Below the pieces are notes generated by a model. That model was given only the letters and a program-made list of their open reading frames with translations. It had not been told where the DNA came from and made no database searches. DNA of 64,000 nucleotides, from assembly GCF_900089495.1 (NCBI RefSeq), contig NZ_LT605203.1, forward strand, positions 4,495,944 to 4,559,943. Reading direction: 5' to 3'. Positions 52,460 through 62,712 of the stretch are shown one piece after another. Each line of letters begins with the position of its first letter. Within the stretch, counting starts at the first letter, position 1. Source of the DNA: Thiomonas sp. X19 (GTDB lineage: Bacteria > Pseudomonadota > Gammaproteobacteria > Burkholderiales > Burkholderiaceae_C). The position numbers and the translations under genes are program-made.

Positions 52460-53476
52460 ATGCGTGCCATCGGCTATCAAACCCCGCTGCCCATCGACGC
52501 TGCCACGTCGCTCGTCGACATCGAACTGCACGGCCTCCAGCCGAGCGGCCACGATGTGCTGGTGGCCGTCGAAGCCATTTCAGTGAACCCCGTCGACGTG
52601 AAAGTGCGCGCCAGCAGCGCACCACCCGCGGGCGAGTGGAAGGTGCTGGGCTGGGACGCCGCGGGCACCGTGCTGGCCACCGGCCCCGAAGCGACGCGCT
52701 TCCGTCCGGGCGACCGGGTGTACTACGCGGGCGACATCACCCGGCCGGGCAGTTACTCCGCGCTGCACTGCGTGGACGAACGCCTCGTCGGCCACATGCC
52801 CGCCAGCCTCGACTTCGCCCAAGCCGCGGCGCTGCCGCTGACCGCGATCACCGCGTGGGAGGCGCTGTTCGACCGGCTGGACGTGCGTCGCCCCGTGCCC
52901 GGCGCCGCGTCCGCGCTGCTCATCATCGGCGGCGCGGGCGGGGTGGGCTCCATCGCCACGCAACTTGCGCGGCAACTGACCGGACTCACCGTCATCGCCA
53001 CCGCCTCGCGTCCCGAAACGCGCGACTGGGTGCAGCGCATGGGCGCCCATCACATCCTCGATCACAGCCAGCCGCTGGCACCGCAGCTGCAGGCCCTCGG
53101 TCTGGGCGCACCCGCCTTCGTGTTCAGCACCACGCAAACCGCGCGGCACCTGGCCGACATCGCCGAACTGATCGCACCGCAAGGACGCTTCGCGCTGATC
53201 GACGACCCCAAGCAACTCGACATCTTGGCGTTCAAGCGCAAGAGCGTGTCCATCCACTGGGAGTTCATGTTCACCCGCTCGATGTTCGCCACCGCGGACT
53301 TGGCCGAGCAGGGCCGCCTGCTCGACGAGGTGGCGCGGCTCGTGGATGCAGGTCAGCTCAAGACCACGCTCAACACCCGCCTCGGCCCGATCGACGCCGC
53401 CATCCTCAAGCGCGCGCACGCGCTGGTGGAGACGGGCAGCAGCATCGGCAAGGTGGTGGTGGAGGGCTGGGAGTGA
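52460..53476 (+). CDS. Zinc-type alcohol dehydrogenase-like / quinone oxidoreductase
   Basis: 338 aa from the ATG at 52460, with AGGAG upstream. GroES-like domain: GHDVLVAVEAISVNPVDVKVR. Rossmann domain: ALLIIGGAGGVGSIATQLARQL. The GWDAAGTV and GDRVYYAG segments match the zinc-binding alcohol dehydrogenase family (MDR, YogA/ZinB-like), whose members lack catalytic zinc. It probably reduces enones, quinones or aldehydes with NADPH. It is regulated by the divergent HxlR. The last 217 bases recur, diverged, at 56147. Confidence 0.88.
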   Translation: MRAIGYQTPLPIDAATSLVDIELHGLQPSGHDVLVAVEAISVNPVDVKVRASSAPPAGEWKVLGWDAAGTVLATGPEATRFRPGDRVYYAGDITRPGSYSALHCVDERLVGHMPASLDFAQAAALPLTAITAWEALFDRLDVRRPVPGAASALLIIGGAGGVGSIATQLARQLTGLTVIATASRPETRDWVQRMGAHHILDHSQPLAPQLQALGLGAPAFVFSTTQTARHLADIAELIAPQGRFALIDDPKQLDILAFKRKSVSIHWEFMFTRSMFATADLAEQGRLLDEVARLVDAGQLKTTLNTRLGPIDAAILKRAHALVETGSSIGKVVVEGWE

Positions 53477-53615
53477 TCGCAACAGCGTGACGGGGCCTGG
53501 GTGAAGAGTTGCCGCAACGCAAGGCGAACGCGTTGGACGCACAGCGCGATCAGATGTCGCGAGTCGAAGACCGCCCATGGTCGTCATGCCGAAGTCGATG
53601 TGTGGCCCGCCTCGA

Positions 53616-54491
53616 TCAACGTTGGCCCGGCTCAAGCTCGGGGCTGCTCTGAAAAGCTTCACCCAGGTAACCCATGACTGCCCGCACGGTCTCCGAACGC
53701 CTGAGATCCCGGTGAGTGACCAGCCAGATGTCGCGCGAGAAAGGAGCGCCCGATTCATCGAGTCTGACCAATTGCTTGTCGGCATCACCAAGAAAGCAAG
53801 GCAAGCCTGCGACACCAGCGCCTGCGCGAGCTGCGATGAAATGGCCACTGATGTCGCTCAGCTCGCAACTCACGGGACGTTGCCCGGCGATGTTTAGCAG
53901 CCATTTCTGCTGGGGCATGTCAGCAAATTGCTCGTCGTAGGCGATGAAGGTCCAGTGGCTGGGATCGTGCAAGGCCGGGTAATGGTGGCTGGCATACAGC
54001 GCGAACCGCATGCGGCCGATACGGCGGACGACATTACTGGATTCCTTCGGGCGTATCAGCCGCAATGCCACATCTGCTTCCCGGCGGCTCAGTGACACTT
54101 GGCGCGCTTCAGCAGTGACGGAAAGTTGGATGCCTGGATAAGTCGTCTGGAAATCCGCCATGCGGGTTGCCAGAAAATGCGTAGCCAACACGGGCGGCGC
54201 GCTGAGCGTGACCTTGCCACTCAAGGGTGCTTGAGTCGCACGGGTATGCCGTTCGATGGCGAAGGCAGTGCTTTCCATGGCCTTGGCCTGCTCAAAAACC
54301 TGAATGCCGACCGGCGTCAGGCGACAGGCACGCGGCAGACGCTCGACCAAGACGACTTGCAATTCGTCCTCCAGTGCCACCAGCCGCCGGCTGACAGTGG
54401 CGTGGTCCACCCGAAGTGACCGCGCCGCGCCAGACAGTGTTCCAGCGTTGCCCACGGCAAGGAAATGGCGCAGATTCTCCCAATCGAACAT
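53616..54491 (-). CDS. LysR-family regulator of adjacent efflux gene
   Basis: 291 aa. HTH: MFDWENLRHFLAVGNAGTLSGAARSLRVDHATVSRRLVALE. Effector domain: GKVTLSAPPVLATHFLATRMADFQTTYPGIQL. It diverges from the MFS gene at 54558 with a 66-bp AT-rich gap. Both genes lie in the segment bracketed by the duplicated dehydrogenase 3' end. Confidence 0.87.
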   Translation of the reverse strand: MFDWENLRHFLAVGNAGTLSGAARSLRVDHATVSRRLVALEDELQVVLVERLPRACRLTPVGIQVFEQAKAMESTAFAIERHTRATQAPLSGKVTLSAPPVLATHFLATRMADFQTTYPGIQLSVTAEARQVSLSRREADVALRLIRPKESSNVVRRIGRMRFALYASHHYPALHDPSHWTFIAYDEQFADMPQQKWLLNIAGQRPVSCELSDISGHFIAARAGAGVAGLPCFLGDADKQLVRLDESGAPFSRDIWLVTHRDLRRSETVRAVMGYLGEAFQSSPELEPGQR

Positions 54492-54557
54492 ATGTGCGTT
54501 TTCTCAAGTTTGAGTTGCAATTTTAGAGAATTTACGCACAGATTGTCGAGGCCTAGC

Positions 54558-55976
54558 ATGCCTCTTGTTCAAGGCTTCGGATGGCTAAAAATGTCTTCTT
54601 CGTCTTCCCCACGTGGCACGCTGATTGCGGCTGCGCTTGGCTTCGTCGTGGTGTTGTTGGATGTCAGCGCAGTGAATGTGGCGCTTGGTGCATTGCACCG
54701 TGATTTCGCTACCGCCGTGGCGGGGCTGCAATGGGTGGTGAATGCTTACACGTTGGTATTTGCCGCACTGTTGTTGACCAGTGGCTCGCTTGGAGATCGT
54801 TTGGGGTCGCGGAGGGTCTTCCTGTGCGGCTTCACACTGTTCACGCTGGCATCGGCTGCCTGTAGCGTCGCCATCAACTTGCCGATGCTGGTCGTTGCCC
54901 GGCTGGTCGAAGGTCTTGGAGCGTCGCTGCTGGTTCCCAATTCGCTAGCCATACTCAAGCGCGCCTTTCCGGACAAGCTGCAGCGCAGCCGCGCCGTGGG
55001 CTGGTGGGGTGCTATCGGCGGCATATCCCTGGCAGCCGGGCCGGTGCTGGGTGGCTTGCTGGTCACGCATTGGGGTTGGCGCAGCATCTTTCTCATCAAT
55101 CTTCCGATCGGACTTGTGGGTGGCTATCTCACGCTTCAGTACGTCGCTGCCGACGGCTCGCGCCACCCGCGCCACCATGACGATGGCCTGGATTGGCCTG
55201 GACAGCTCGTTGCTATCCTTTCATTAGCTGCATTCACGGCTGCGCTCACGGAAGCGGGACAGCTGGGTTGGGGTAGTGTCTGGGTACAGGGCGGTTTGTT
55301 GCTCGCGGTAGTTGCTGCCGCGGGATTCATCTGGATTGAATCGCGTAGCCGTTCGCCGATGCTGCCGCTTGGGCTATTTCGTGTGTCCGCCTTCACAATC
55401 GCGACGATCTCGGGTGTCATCGTTAATTTTTCCTACTACGGGCTGATCTTCATTTTCAGCCTGTTCTTCCAGATCGAGCAACAGCTTTCACCGCAGCAGA
55501 CTGGAATGGCATTTCTGCCCATGACGATTGTGCTGATGGGGGTCAACGTACTTGCCGGACGCCTCATTAGCCGGATGGGCGCGAAGCGGCTAATGGTTCT
55601 GGGCTTGCTCATTGCTGCATCGGGATACCTGTTGCTTCTACCTGTTCGCGTCGATGGAGCCTATGGTTGGCTGGTGGTGCCGATGCTCATAGCGTCCAGC
55701 GGCATTGCCTTGATGGTCCCGACTATGACCAACGTCACGCTATCTTCGGTGGATGATTCGCGAGCGGGTATCGCATCGGGTGTCCTCAATTCCGCACGCC
55801 AAGTGGGCGGACTCCTCGGTGTTGCTGTTTTTGGCTATCTGGTACGCAATACCGGACAGCGGGCTTTTATGCAGGGTATGCATTGGTCGCTCGGCATGGC
55901 AGTCATACTGCTGTTGGCGGGAAGCGCCATGTGCTGGCTAAGGTTTGGCACAGATACAGAGAAGCAATTGAGCTGA
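54558..55976 (+). CDS. DHA2-type MFS efflux transporter (EmrB/QacA)
   Basis: 472 aa from the ATG at 54558, chosen for GAGG six bases upstream; 54591 is the alternative. It has 14 predicted TM segments. Motifs: VVLLDVSAVNVALGAL, GSLGDRLGSRRVFL and GPVLGGLLVTHWGWRSIFLINLPIG. The last helix ends at LLAGSAMCWLRF. GC content is lower than in the neighbouring DHA2 gene at 50556, so it came separately. It is probably activated by the divergent LysR protein. Confidence 0.88.
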   Translation: MPLVQGFGWLKMSSSSSPRGTLIAAALGFVVVLLDVSAVNVALGALHRDFATAVAGLQWVVNAYTLVFAALLLTSGSLGDRLGSRRVFLCGFTLFTLASAACSVAINLPMLVVARLVEGLGASLLVPNSLAILKRAFPDKLQRSRAVGWWGAIGGISLAAGPVLGGLLVTHWGWRSIFLINLPIGLVGGYLTLQYVAADGSRHPRHHDDGLDWPGQLVAILSLAAFTAALTEAGQLGWGSVWVQGGLLLAVVAAAGFIWIESRSRSPMLPLGLFRVSAFTIATISGVIVNFSYYGLIFIFSLFFQIEQQLSPQQTGMAFLPMTIVLMGVNVLAGRLISRMGAKRLMVLGLLIAASGYLLLLPVRVDGAYGWLVVPMLIASSGIALMVPTMTNVTLSSVDDSRAGIASGVLNSARQVGGLLGVAVFGYLVRNTGQRAFMQGMHWSLGMAVILLLAGSAMCWLRFGTDTEKQLS

Positions 55977-56146
55977 AAATGAGGCTAATCGGGCATGGAG
56001 CTTCGCCACCTCCGACAGCCCATGCACCCGCGCCGTTAACGGTTCCCACGCGCCCACTTGCGTTCGAGAAAACGCTGCACTTCCGCACGATCGGCCGGAA
56101 ATTCAGCGCGATTGCGCCAGCGCGTGTCTTCCGTGTACTTGGGAGT

Positions 56147-56373
56147 TCATGTTCACCCGCTCGATGTTCGCCACCGCGGACTTGGCCGAGCAGGGTCGCC
56201 TGCTCGGCGAGGTGGCACGGCTCGTGGATGCAGGCCAGCTCAAAACCACGCTCAACACCCGCCTCGGCCCGATCGACGCCGCCACGCTCAAGCGCGCGCA
56301 CGCGCTGGTGGAGACGGGCCGCAGCATCGGCAAGGTGGTGGTGGAGGGCTGGGAGTCGATCAGAACGAAGTGA
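56147..56373 (+). pseudogene. Duplicated 3' end of the alcohol dehydrogenase gene
   Basis: From EFMFTRSMFATADLAEQGRLL to the end (VVVEGWE) the sequence repeats 53260-53476 at roughly 95% identity by eye. There is no upstream part of the gene. The frame continues past the old stop for four codons (SIRTK), then stops. It is a direct repeat around the LysR/MFS pair, a relic of insertion or recombination. Confidence 0.85.
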
Positions 56374-57577
56374 TGGAATCAAACGACCGGGCGTACTCCA
56401 CCACCAAACCTAGCCCCGCAAACAGGGCACCGCACAGCACCACGGCCAGCCAGCCGCCCACGTCCCAGGCCAGACTGGCGATCAACGAACCGATGGCGCC
56501 ACCACCAAAGTACGCGCTCATGTACACCGCATTGATGCGGCTGCGGGCTTCACCAGGTAAGGCGTGAATCGTGGCGAGATTGGCAATGTGCGCGCCTTGG
56601 CAGCCTGCATCGATGGCGAGGCAGCCGATGATCAGCCCCCAGACACCCTGCATGGCGAACGCTGCCGCCCCCCATGAAAGCAGCATCGTCACCAGTGCCG
56701 CCAGCCGCACCCGGCGCGCACCGCCCGGGCGATCGGACCAGCGCCCCGCGAATGCGGCGGAGGATGCCCCGGCGATGCCCAGCAAACCGAACGCGCCGAC
56801 TACCGCCGGGCCATAGCCATAGGCCGGGCCTTGCAATACAGGGGTCAGCCCGACCCAGAACACGCTGAAACTGCCGAAGAACAGCGCGCCCGTCAACGCC
56901 GCGAAACGCAGTTCGCGATGCCGGACGAACTGACCCAGCGTCGAGGTCATCAGCGCGACATATCCCTGCGTTTCTTCCACCTGCGCGGGCAGCCGTGGCA
57001 GCACGCGCCACAGCATCATCCACGTCGCGGCGCTTGAGGCGGCACCGAAGGCGAACGCCCACCGCCAGTTCGCCCACTGTGCAATACCGCCTGCAATCAC
57101 CCGTCCACCGAGAATGCCGATCATCAGTCCGCTCATCACAATGCCAATCGCTTTGCCGCGCGAAGGAGTCGGCGTGACATGCGCCACCAACGGAATGATC
57201 TGCTGAATGATCGAGGACAACAGCCCGACGGCCAACATCGCGAAGGCCAGCCAGAGCACGGAAGGTGCGGCAGCGGCGGCCAGCAAGGCCAAAGGCAGCA
57301 GCGCGCCCAGACCCAAAATGAGACGATGCCGGGCATGCCGGTCGCCCAAGGGACCCAGGAACAGCAAACCACCGGCGTATCCGATCTGCACCGCCGACGG
57401 CACCACGCCGACCTCCGCGATGCTTGCATGAAACGTCGCCGCGAACTGCTGCAACAAGGGCTGCGCGTAGTAAAGATTGGCGACCGTGACCGCGCAGGCC
57501 AGGGCCATGAACAGGGCGAAGTGCTTTGACAGCCCACGATGGGTGTCCGGGGCTGGAGCTGAGTGCGCTGTGATCAC
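56360..57577 (-). CDS. MFS transporter (DHA1-like)
   Basis: 405 aa from a GTG at 57577, chosen because GAGG lies five bases upstream. An ATG at 57661 would overlap the preceding gene and adds a non-family tail. It has 12 TM segments: FMALACAVTVANLYYAQPLLQQFAATF, GYAGGLLFLGPLGDRHARHRLIL and GKAIGIVMSGLMIGILGGRVIAG. It is likely an exporter of small molecules in the inner membrane. It follows the carboxymuconolactone-decarboxylase-like gene with a 67-base gap, so they are probably co-transcribed. Confidence 0.85.
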   Translation of the reverse strand: MITAHSAPAPDTHRGLSKHFALFMALACAVTVANLYYAQPLLQQFAATFHASIAEVGVVPSAVQIGYAGGLLFLGPLGDRHARHRLILGLGALLPLALLAAAAAPSVLWLAFAMLAVGLLSSIIQQIIPLVAHVTPTPSRGKAIGIVMSGLMIGILGGRVIAGGIAQWANWRWAFAFGAASSAATWMMLWRVLPRLPAQVEETQGYVALMTSTLGQFVRHRELRFAALTGALFFGSFSVFWVGLTPVLQGPAYGYGPAVVGAFGLLGIAGASSAAFAGRWSDRPGGARRVRLAALVTMLLSWGAAAFAMQGVWGLIIGCLAIDAGCQGAHIANLATIHALPGEARSRINAVYMSAYFGGGAIGSLIASLAWDVGGWLAVVLCGALFAGLGLVVEYARSFDSITSF

Positions 57578-57644
57578 GACATCCTCAAGTGACGGTAAGA
57601 AAGAGAAATAGCGCCCCGATCTGTGATCAGCCAGAAGGCGCTGC

Positions 57645-58043
57645 TCAGGGGGCCAGTCCAATCTGAACGCGCTCGGCCAGAACCTCCTTCAACGCCATGA
57701 TGCCGTTGAGCGCGGCGGGAAATCCGGCATAGACGGCCATCTGAATCAGCACCTCGACCACCTCCTCGCGGCTGCAGCCGACGTTGAGCGCCCCATGCAG
57801 ATGCACCTTGAGTTGCGGCTGCGCGGTGCCGAGCGCGGTGAGCGCGGCGACGGTGGCGATCTCGCGCTCCTTCAAGCTGAGAACGCCCCTTGCATACACA
57901 TCACCGAAGCCGAACTCGATGATGTAGCGCGCCAGATCGGGTGCGACATCCTGCAGGGAGGCGATGACGCGCTCGCCGGCTTCGCCGTCGATGGTCTTGA
58001 GCACATTCCAGCCACGCTCGTAGCGTTCAGAGAATTCAGACAT
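57645..58043 (-). CDS. Carboxymuconolactone decarboxylase-family protein
   Basis: 132 aa from the ATG at 58043 with GGAG eight bases upstream. The core is VLSLKEREIATVAALTALGTAQPQLKVHLHGALNVGCSREEVVEVLIQMAVYAGFPAALNGI. The CxxC pair of the AhpD peroxidase branch is absent, so it fits the lactone decarboxylase/hydrolase branch, with substrate unknown. It diverges from the LysR gene at 58132. Confidence 0.87.
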   Translation of the reverse strand: MSEFSERYERGWNVLKTIDGEAGERVIASLQDVAPDLARYIIEFGFGDVYARGVLSLKEREIATVAALTALGTAQPQLKVHLHGALNVGCSREEVVEVLIQMAVYAGFPAALNGIMALKEVLAERVQIGLAP

Positions 58044-58131
58044 GCCGTGCACTCCGTTGTGAGATGACGGCCATTGTGGCGCTGCGCGCTATGCTCGTGA
58101 AGACAAAACGACGCAAGGTGGTTTTGCATTG

Positions 58132-59034
58132 ATGGAAAACCTGAACTGGGATGATGTGCGCCTGTTGCTGCTGGTGGCGCGCACGCGCAGCCTGTCGGCG
58201 GCGGCGGTGCAGCTCGGAGTGAGTCCCTCCACGGTGGGGCGGCGCATCGCGCTGCTGGAACGTGCGCTGGGCGTGACGCTGTTCATGCGCCACGCCAGCG
58301 GCTACAGACTGACGGAGGACGGCGCCTCACTGCTGCAGGATGCCCGGCGCGTCGAAGATGCCATGGTGCAACTGCAAGGCCGGGCGGCGGATGCAGGCAG
58401 CACTCCCCGAGGGCATGTGCGCCTGGCGACCAACGAGGCGCTGGCGAATCTGCTGATCCTGCCGCGCTGGGCGGCGCTTGCGCCCCGTTATCCGGATCTC
58501 GTGTTGGAACTGGTGACCGGGGCTGCGATCCAGGATCTGTATCGGCGCGACGCCGATCTGGCGCTGAGGCTGGTTCGGCCCGAGGCCGGCGGTCTCACCG
58601 TGCGCAAGCTGGGGGTGCAGGCGTATGCGGTGTACGCCGCCAAGGGGCTGGCGCCGCAGACCCGCAAGCCCGGCAAGGCGGGGCTCGGCAAACTGCCCTG
58701 GATCGGCTGGGATGCCTCCATCCAGCACCTGGTGCAGGCGCGCTGGCAGCGCGAGCAGTTTCCCGAAGCGCGCATCGCGCTGACGGCGAACAGCCTGTTC
58801 ACCCAGCTGCACGCAGCGGAACAGGGCCTGGGGCTGGCCGTGCTCCCGTGCTACATCGCGGATACCCATCCGCAGCTCACGCGCTGCCTTTCACCGGGGC
58901 AATGCGTGTCGCAGGACATCTGGCTGGTGATCCAGCAAGGCCTGCGCGACGCGCCGCGGGTGCGCGTCATCGCGGACATGGTTGCCGCCGTGGTCAGCGA
59001 CAACCGGAAAGCCCTCGAAGGCCTTCCGCCCTGA
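58132..59034 (+). CDS. LysR-family regulator
   Basis: 300 aa from the ATG at 58132. HTH: WDDVRLLLLVARTRSLSAAAVQLGVSPSTVGRRIALLE. Effector: GHVRLATNEALANLLILPRWAALAPRYP. It diverges from the CMD-family/MFS pair with an 88-bp gap and is their likely regulator. Confidence 0.88.
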   Translation: MENLNWDDVRLLLLVARTRSLSAAAVQLGVSPSTVGRRIALLERALGVTLFMRHASGYRLTEDGASLLQDARRVEDAMVQLQGRAADAGSTPRGHVRLATNEALANLLILPRWAALAPRYPDLVLELVTGAAIQDLYRRDADLALRLVRPEAGGLTVRKLGVQAYAVYAAKGLAPQTRKPGKAGLGKLPWIGWDASIQHLVQARWQREQFPEARIALTANSLFTQLHAAEQGLGLAVLPCYIADTHPQLTRCLSPGQCVSQDIWLVIQQGLRDAPRVRVIADMVAAVVSDNRKALEGLPP

Positions 59035-59162
59035 CCGGCCGGACATTCAACGATGCCGTTCGCAAGCCGTCGTTCAGTCGTGAGATTCAGGCACTCCATT
59101 CGCCCTCAGTTCAACCCCCAATAACTCCGCCAGCCGCTCGATCGCATGCCATGGCGTAGGCA

Positions 59163-59489
59163 TCACAGCAAACTGCAAGCCAACATCAGATTGACGGGCA
59201 GGCCGAAGTCCTCGACGAGACCCCCATCGGTCTTGTCGCGTACCCGGCCATCGGCATCACGCCAGACTCTGCGCAGCACGGCGGATCGTTCTCGGGTGTT
59301 CCAGTGGTCACCGATCCAGGCGGCCACGGGCTTGCCGATGGCCAAGGCGAAAGCCGCCTCAAACACAGATCCGCGATCCGGTTCCACACCGCGGAACGGG
59401 CTGAGATTCGCCAGCACCCCGTCGCAATCGCGCAGCAGACGCAACCAAAGGTCAGATCACGGCGCAGTTGGGGTTGTGCAGACCATCCC
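59163..59489 (-). pseudogene. Truncated nucleoside 2-deoxyribosyltransferase-like gene
   Basis: The surviving frame encodes RDCDGVLANLSPFRGVEPDRG, SVFEAAFALAIGKPVAAWIG and VEDFGLPVNLML, conserved blocks of the nucleoside 2-deoxyribosyltransferase family. The 5' half, with the first substrate loop, is missing at the IS630 border (59490). Near the 3' end a stop (CTG TGA) interrupts what a one-base shift would continue as AIERLAELLG. It is therefore truncated and frameshifted, and probably dead. Confidence 0.75.
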
Positions 59490-60580
59490 TAGTGTCCAGT
59501 CCCGCTGATACGTGAGCAAAGTCGATGCAGTTTTTCGAGGATGGAGTCGGCAGTAGCGGTCCACTTGAACGGCTGGCAGTTCATGTTGTGGGCGGCGACG
59601 AAGTGGTCGATGCGTTGCACGAGTTGTTTGACGCTGGTGAACGAGCCGCGGCGAATGGCCTTGTCGGTGATCAGCGCGAAGAAGCGCTCGACCTGATTGA
59701 GCCAGGAGCTGTAGGTGGGGATGAAGTGCATGTGCCAACGCGGTCGTGCTGCCAACCAGGCTTTGATCTTGGGATGGCTGTGGGTGGCGTAGTTGTCGCA
59801 GATGCAGTGGATGTCCAGTTCGGCGGGCACGGCCTCGTCAATCTCGCGCAGGAAGGACAGGAATTCCTGGTGCCGGTGGCGCGGTTTGCACGCCGCCAGC
59901 ACCGCGCCGTTGATCACGTTCAGCGCCGCGAACAACGTGGTCGTACCGTGGCGCTTGTAGTCGTGGGTGACACCCTCGACATAGCCGAACCCCATGGGCA
60001 GCATCGGCTGGGTGCGCTCCAGCGCCTGACACTGGCTCTTCTCGTCCACGCAGATCACCAGCGCGTTGTCCGGCGGGCTCAGGTACAGGCCGACCACGTC
60101 GCGCAGCTTCTCGATGAAGAAGGGGTCGTTGGACAGCTTGAAGCTCTCGGTGCGATGGGGCTGCAGACCGAAGAGTTGGAAGTAGCGCGCGACGCTGCTC
60201 TTGGAGATGCCGGTCTCGGCGGCCACCGAGCGCACGCTCCAATGCGTCGAGCCGTTGGCCGGCTTGGTGTGCAGCGTGGTCTTGATCAGGTGCGCTACGC
60301 GTTCATCGTCGATTGAGCGCGGCTTGCCCGGCCGCACGTCGTCGTACAGCCCGGCGATGCGTCGCTCGATGAACCGCTTGCGCCATTTGCCCACTGTGGC
60401 CTTGGTCAGCTTCAAGCGCTCGGCAATGGCGTTGTTCGGTTCACCGTCCGCACTGCTCAGAACCATGCGGGCCCGCCTGCTCAGAGCCGCGGGCAGCGAG
60501 CGGCTGCGCGCATAGGACTGAAGCTGCGAACGTTCCTCGTCCGACAGCAGCAATTCAACCTTCGGTCTGCCTGTTCTCAT
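59489..60580 (-). CDS. IS630-family transposase
   Basis: 363 aa from the ATG at 60580. N-terminal HTH (NNAIAERLKLTKATVGKWRKRFIE, ISKSSVARYFQLFGLQP). DDE residues lie in VICVDEKSQCQAL, HCICDNYATHSH and YSSWLNQVERFF. The frame is intact. Its TAG stop uses the TA at the edge of the element. Confidence 0.92.
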   Translation of the reverse strand: MRTGRPKVELLLSDEERSQLQSYARSRSLPAALSRRARMVLSSADGEPNNAIAERLKLTKATVGKWRKRFIERRIAGLYDDVRPGKPRSIDDERVAHLIKTTLHTKPANGSTHWSVRSVAAETGISKSSVARYFQLFGLQPHRTESFKLSNDPFFIEKLRDVVGLYLSPPDNALVICVDEKSQCQALERTQPMLPMGFGYVEGVTHDYKRHGTTTLFAALNVINGAVLAACKPRHRHQEFLSFLREIDEAVPAELDIHCICDNYATHSHPKIKAWLAARPRWHMHFIPTYSSWLNQVERFFALITDKAIRRGSFTSVKQLVQRIDHFVAAHNMNCQPFKWTATADSILEKLHRLCSRISGTGH

Positions 60581-60654
60581 CGCGGTATCTCCAGTTCCAA
60601 GATACCGCACTGGTATGCAAGACTAATGCCAGTTAATAACGGGACATGACACTA
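59490..60654 (-). mobile_element. IS630-family insertion sequence (1165 bp)
   Basis: The terminal inverted repeats are clear: TAGTGTC-CA-GTCCCG at the left (from 59490), and the complement of TAGTGTC-AT-GTCCCG at the right (to 60654). TA at both edges fits the IS630 target. It holds one transposase gene, unrelated in detail to the IS630 at 38553. The stop codon of the LysR gene on its right is formed at this TA. Confidence 0.85.
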
Positions 60655-61560
60655 GCGCGTCGCTCCCGAGCCGGCGTAGTACGCATTGCACCAGTCAATG
60701 AAGGCTCGGAGCACCGTCGAGACATGCCTTCTGCTCGGGTAGTACAAGTGAAAGCTCGGGATGAAGGGGCACCAATCGTCCAGGGAGCGGACCAGTTGTC
60801 CGCTATCTAGAAGCGATTTGGCCGTTGATTCATGGACATAGGCGTAGCCGATGCCTCCGGCCGCCGCCTTCACCATCATGTCGTCGTCGTCGAGCACGAG
60901 CGGCCCTACCACGCGAACTGCGATCTTCTCTCCGTCCTTTTCGAACTCCCAGGCGTAGTGCAAGCCGCTCGGGAAACGGCGCCCAATGCATGCGCGCTGT
61001 TTCAGATCTTCTGGGTGCCTAATGGGTCCTGTTTTGCTGACATAAGCGGGAGACGCCACCAGGACCAGGCGCTGAGCGGGGCCAATAGGTACTGCCACCA
61101 TGTCGAGAGCGACACTCTCACCGAACCGAACACCGGCATCGAAGCCCGTTTGGACGATGTCGATGATGCCGTCGTCTGTTATGAGTTCGATTACGGTCTC
61201 GGGATGGTCTCGTAGGAAGCCGTCCATGATCGGCGCCAGGAGCACCCTTCCGGCTGGCCGGGGGACGTTAAGCCTCAAGGTGCCCTTGAGCGAGGAGCCG
61301 AAGGAATGGGCCTGATCGAGGGCTTCAGAGATTCCCGCGAGCATGGGCTCGATGCGAGACAGCAGCTGGGAGCCCGCGTCAGTGAGCACCACGCTTCTCG
61401 TTGTGCGGTTCAGCAATCGGACCCCTAAGCGCTCCTCCAAGCTGCGCATCGTGTGGCTCAGGCTGGATGCGGTCACGTTGCGTTCGTCCGCCGCCTTTCG
61501 AAAGCTACGAAGTCGGGCGATGGCGGCGAAGCAGGCAAGTTCGTTGAAGTCGGCGTGCAT
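60652..61560 (-). CDS. LysR-family regulator next to IS630
   Basis: 302 aa from the ATG at 61560. HTH: FNELACFAAIARLRSFRKAADERNVTASSLSHTMRSLEERLG. The effector domain is typical of the AaeR/DmlR-like group (GTLRLNVPRPAGRVLLAPIMDGFL, SPAYVSKTGPIRHPEDL). The last codons run into the IS630 TA, which supplies the stop, so a short natural C-terminal tail may be lost. It diverges from the aldo/keto reductase gene, which is its likely target. Confidence 0.87.
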   Translation of the reverse strand: MHADFNELACFAAIARLRSFRKAADERNVTASSLSHTMRSLEERLGVRLLNRTTRSVVLTDAGSQLLSRIEPMLAGISEALDQAHSFGSSLKGTLRLNVPRPAGRVLLAPIMDGFLRDHPETVIELITDDGIIDIVQTGFDAGVRFGESVALDMVAVPIGPAQRLVLVASPAYVSKTGPIRHPEDLKQRACIGRRFPSGLHYAWEFEKDGEKIAVRVVGPLVLDDDDMMVKAAAGGIGYAYVHESTAKSLLDSGQLVRSLDDWCPFIPSFHLYYPSRRHVSTVLRAFIDWCNAYYAGSGATR

Positions 61561-61661
61561 GGATTGATGAATCACCCTCACTGAGTCGTCCAGTGTATGC
61601 ACATTGTCGCAGTGCACAAAACTGCCTAAATTGCGCTCATCGACAACAAACGGAGGTCGTC

Positions 61662-62663
<1,002 letters not shown>

Positions 62664-62712
62664 GCCCCCCCACGAACGTCCGATTCGATTTGATCCAACT
62701 TCAGGAGAGGTC

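Noticed and set aside
57578..57661. The longer start (ATG at 57661) for the MFS gene ending at 56360.
   Set aside because: It would overlap the preceding gene and add a tail unlike the family. The GTG at 57577 has a ribosome site and begins near the first TM segment.
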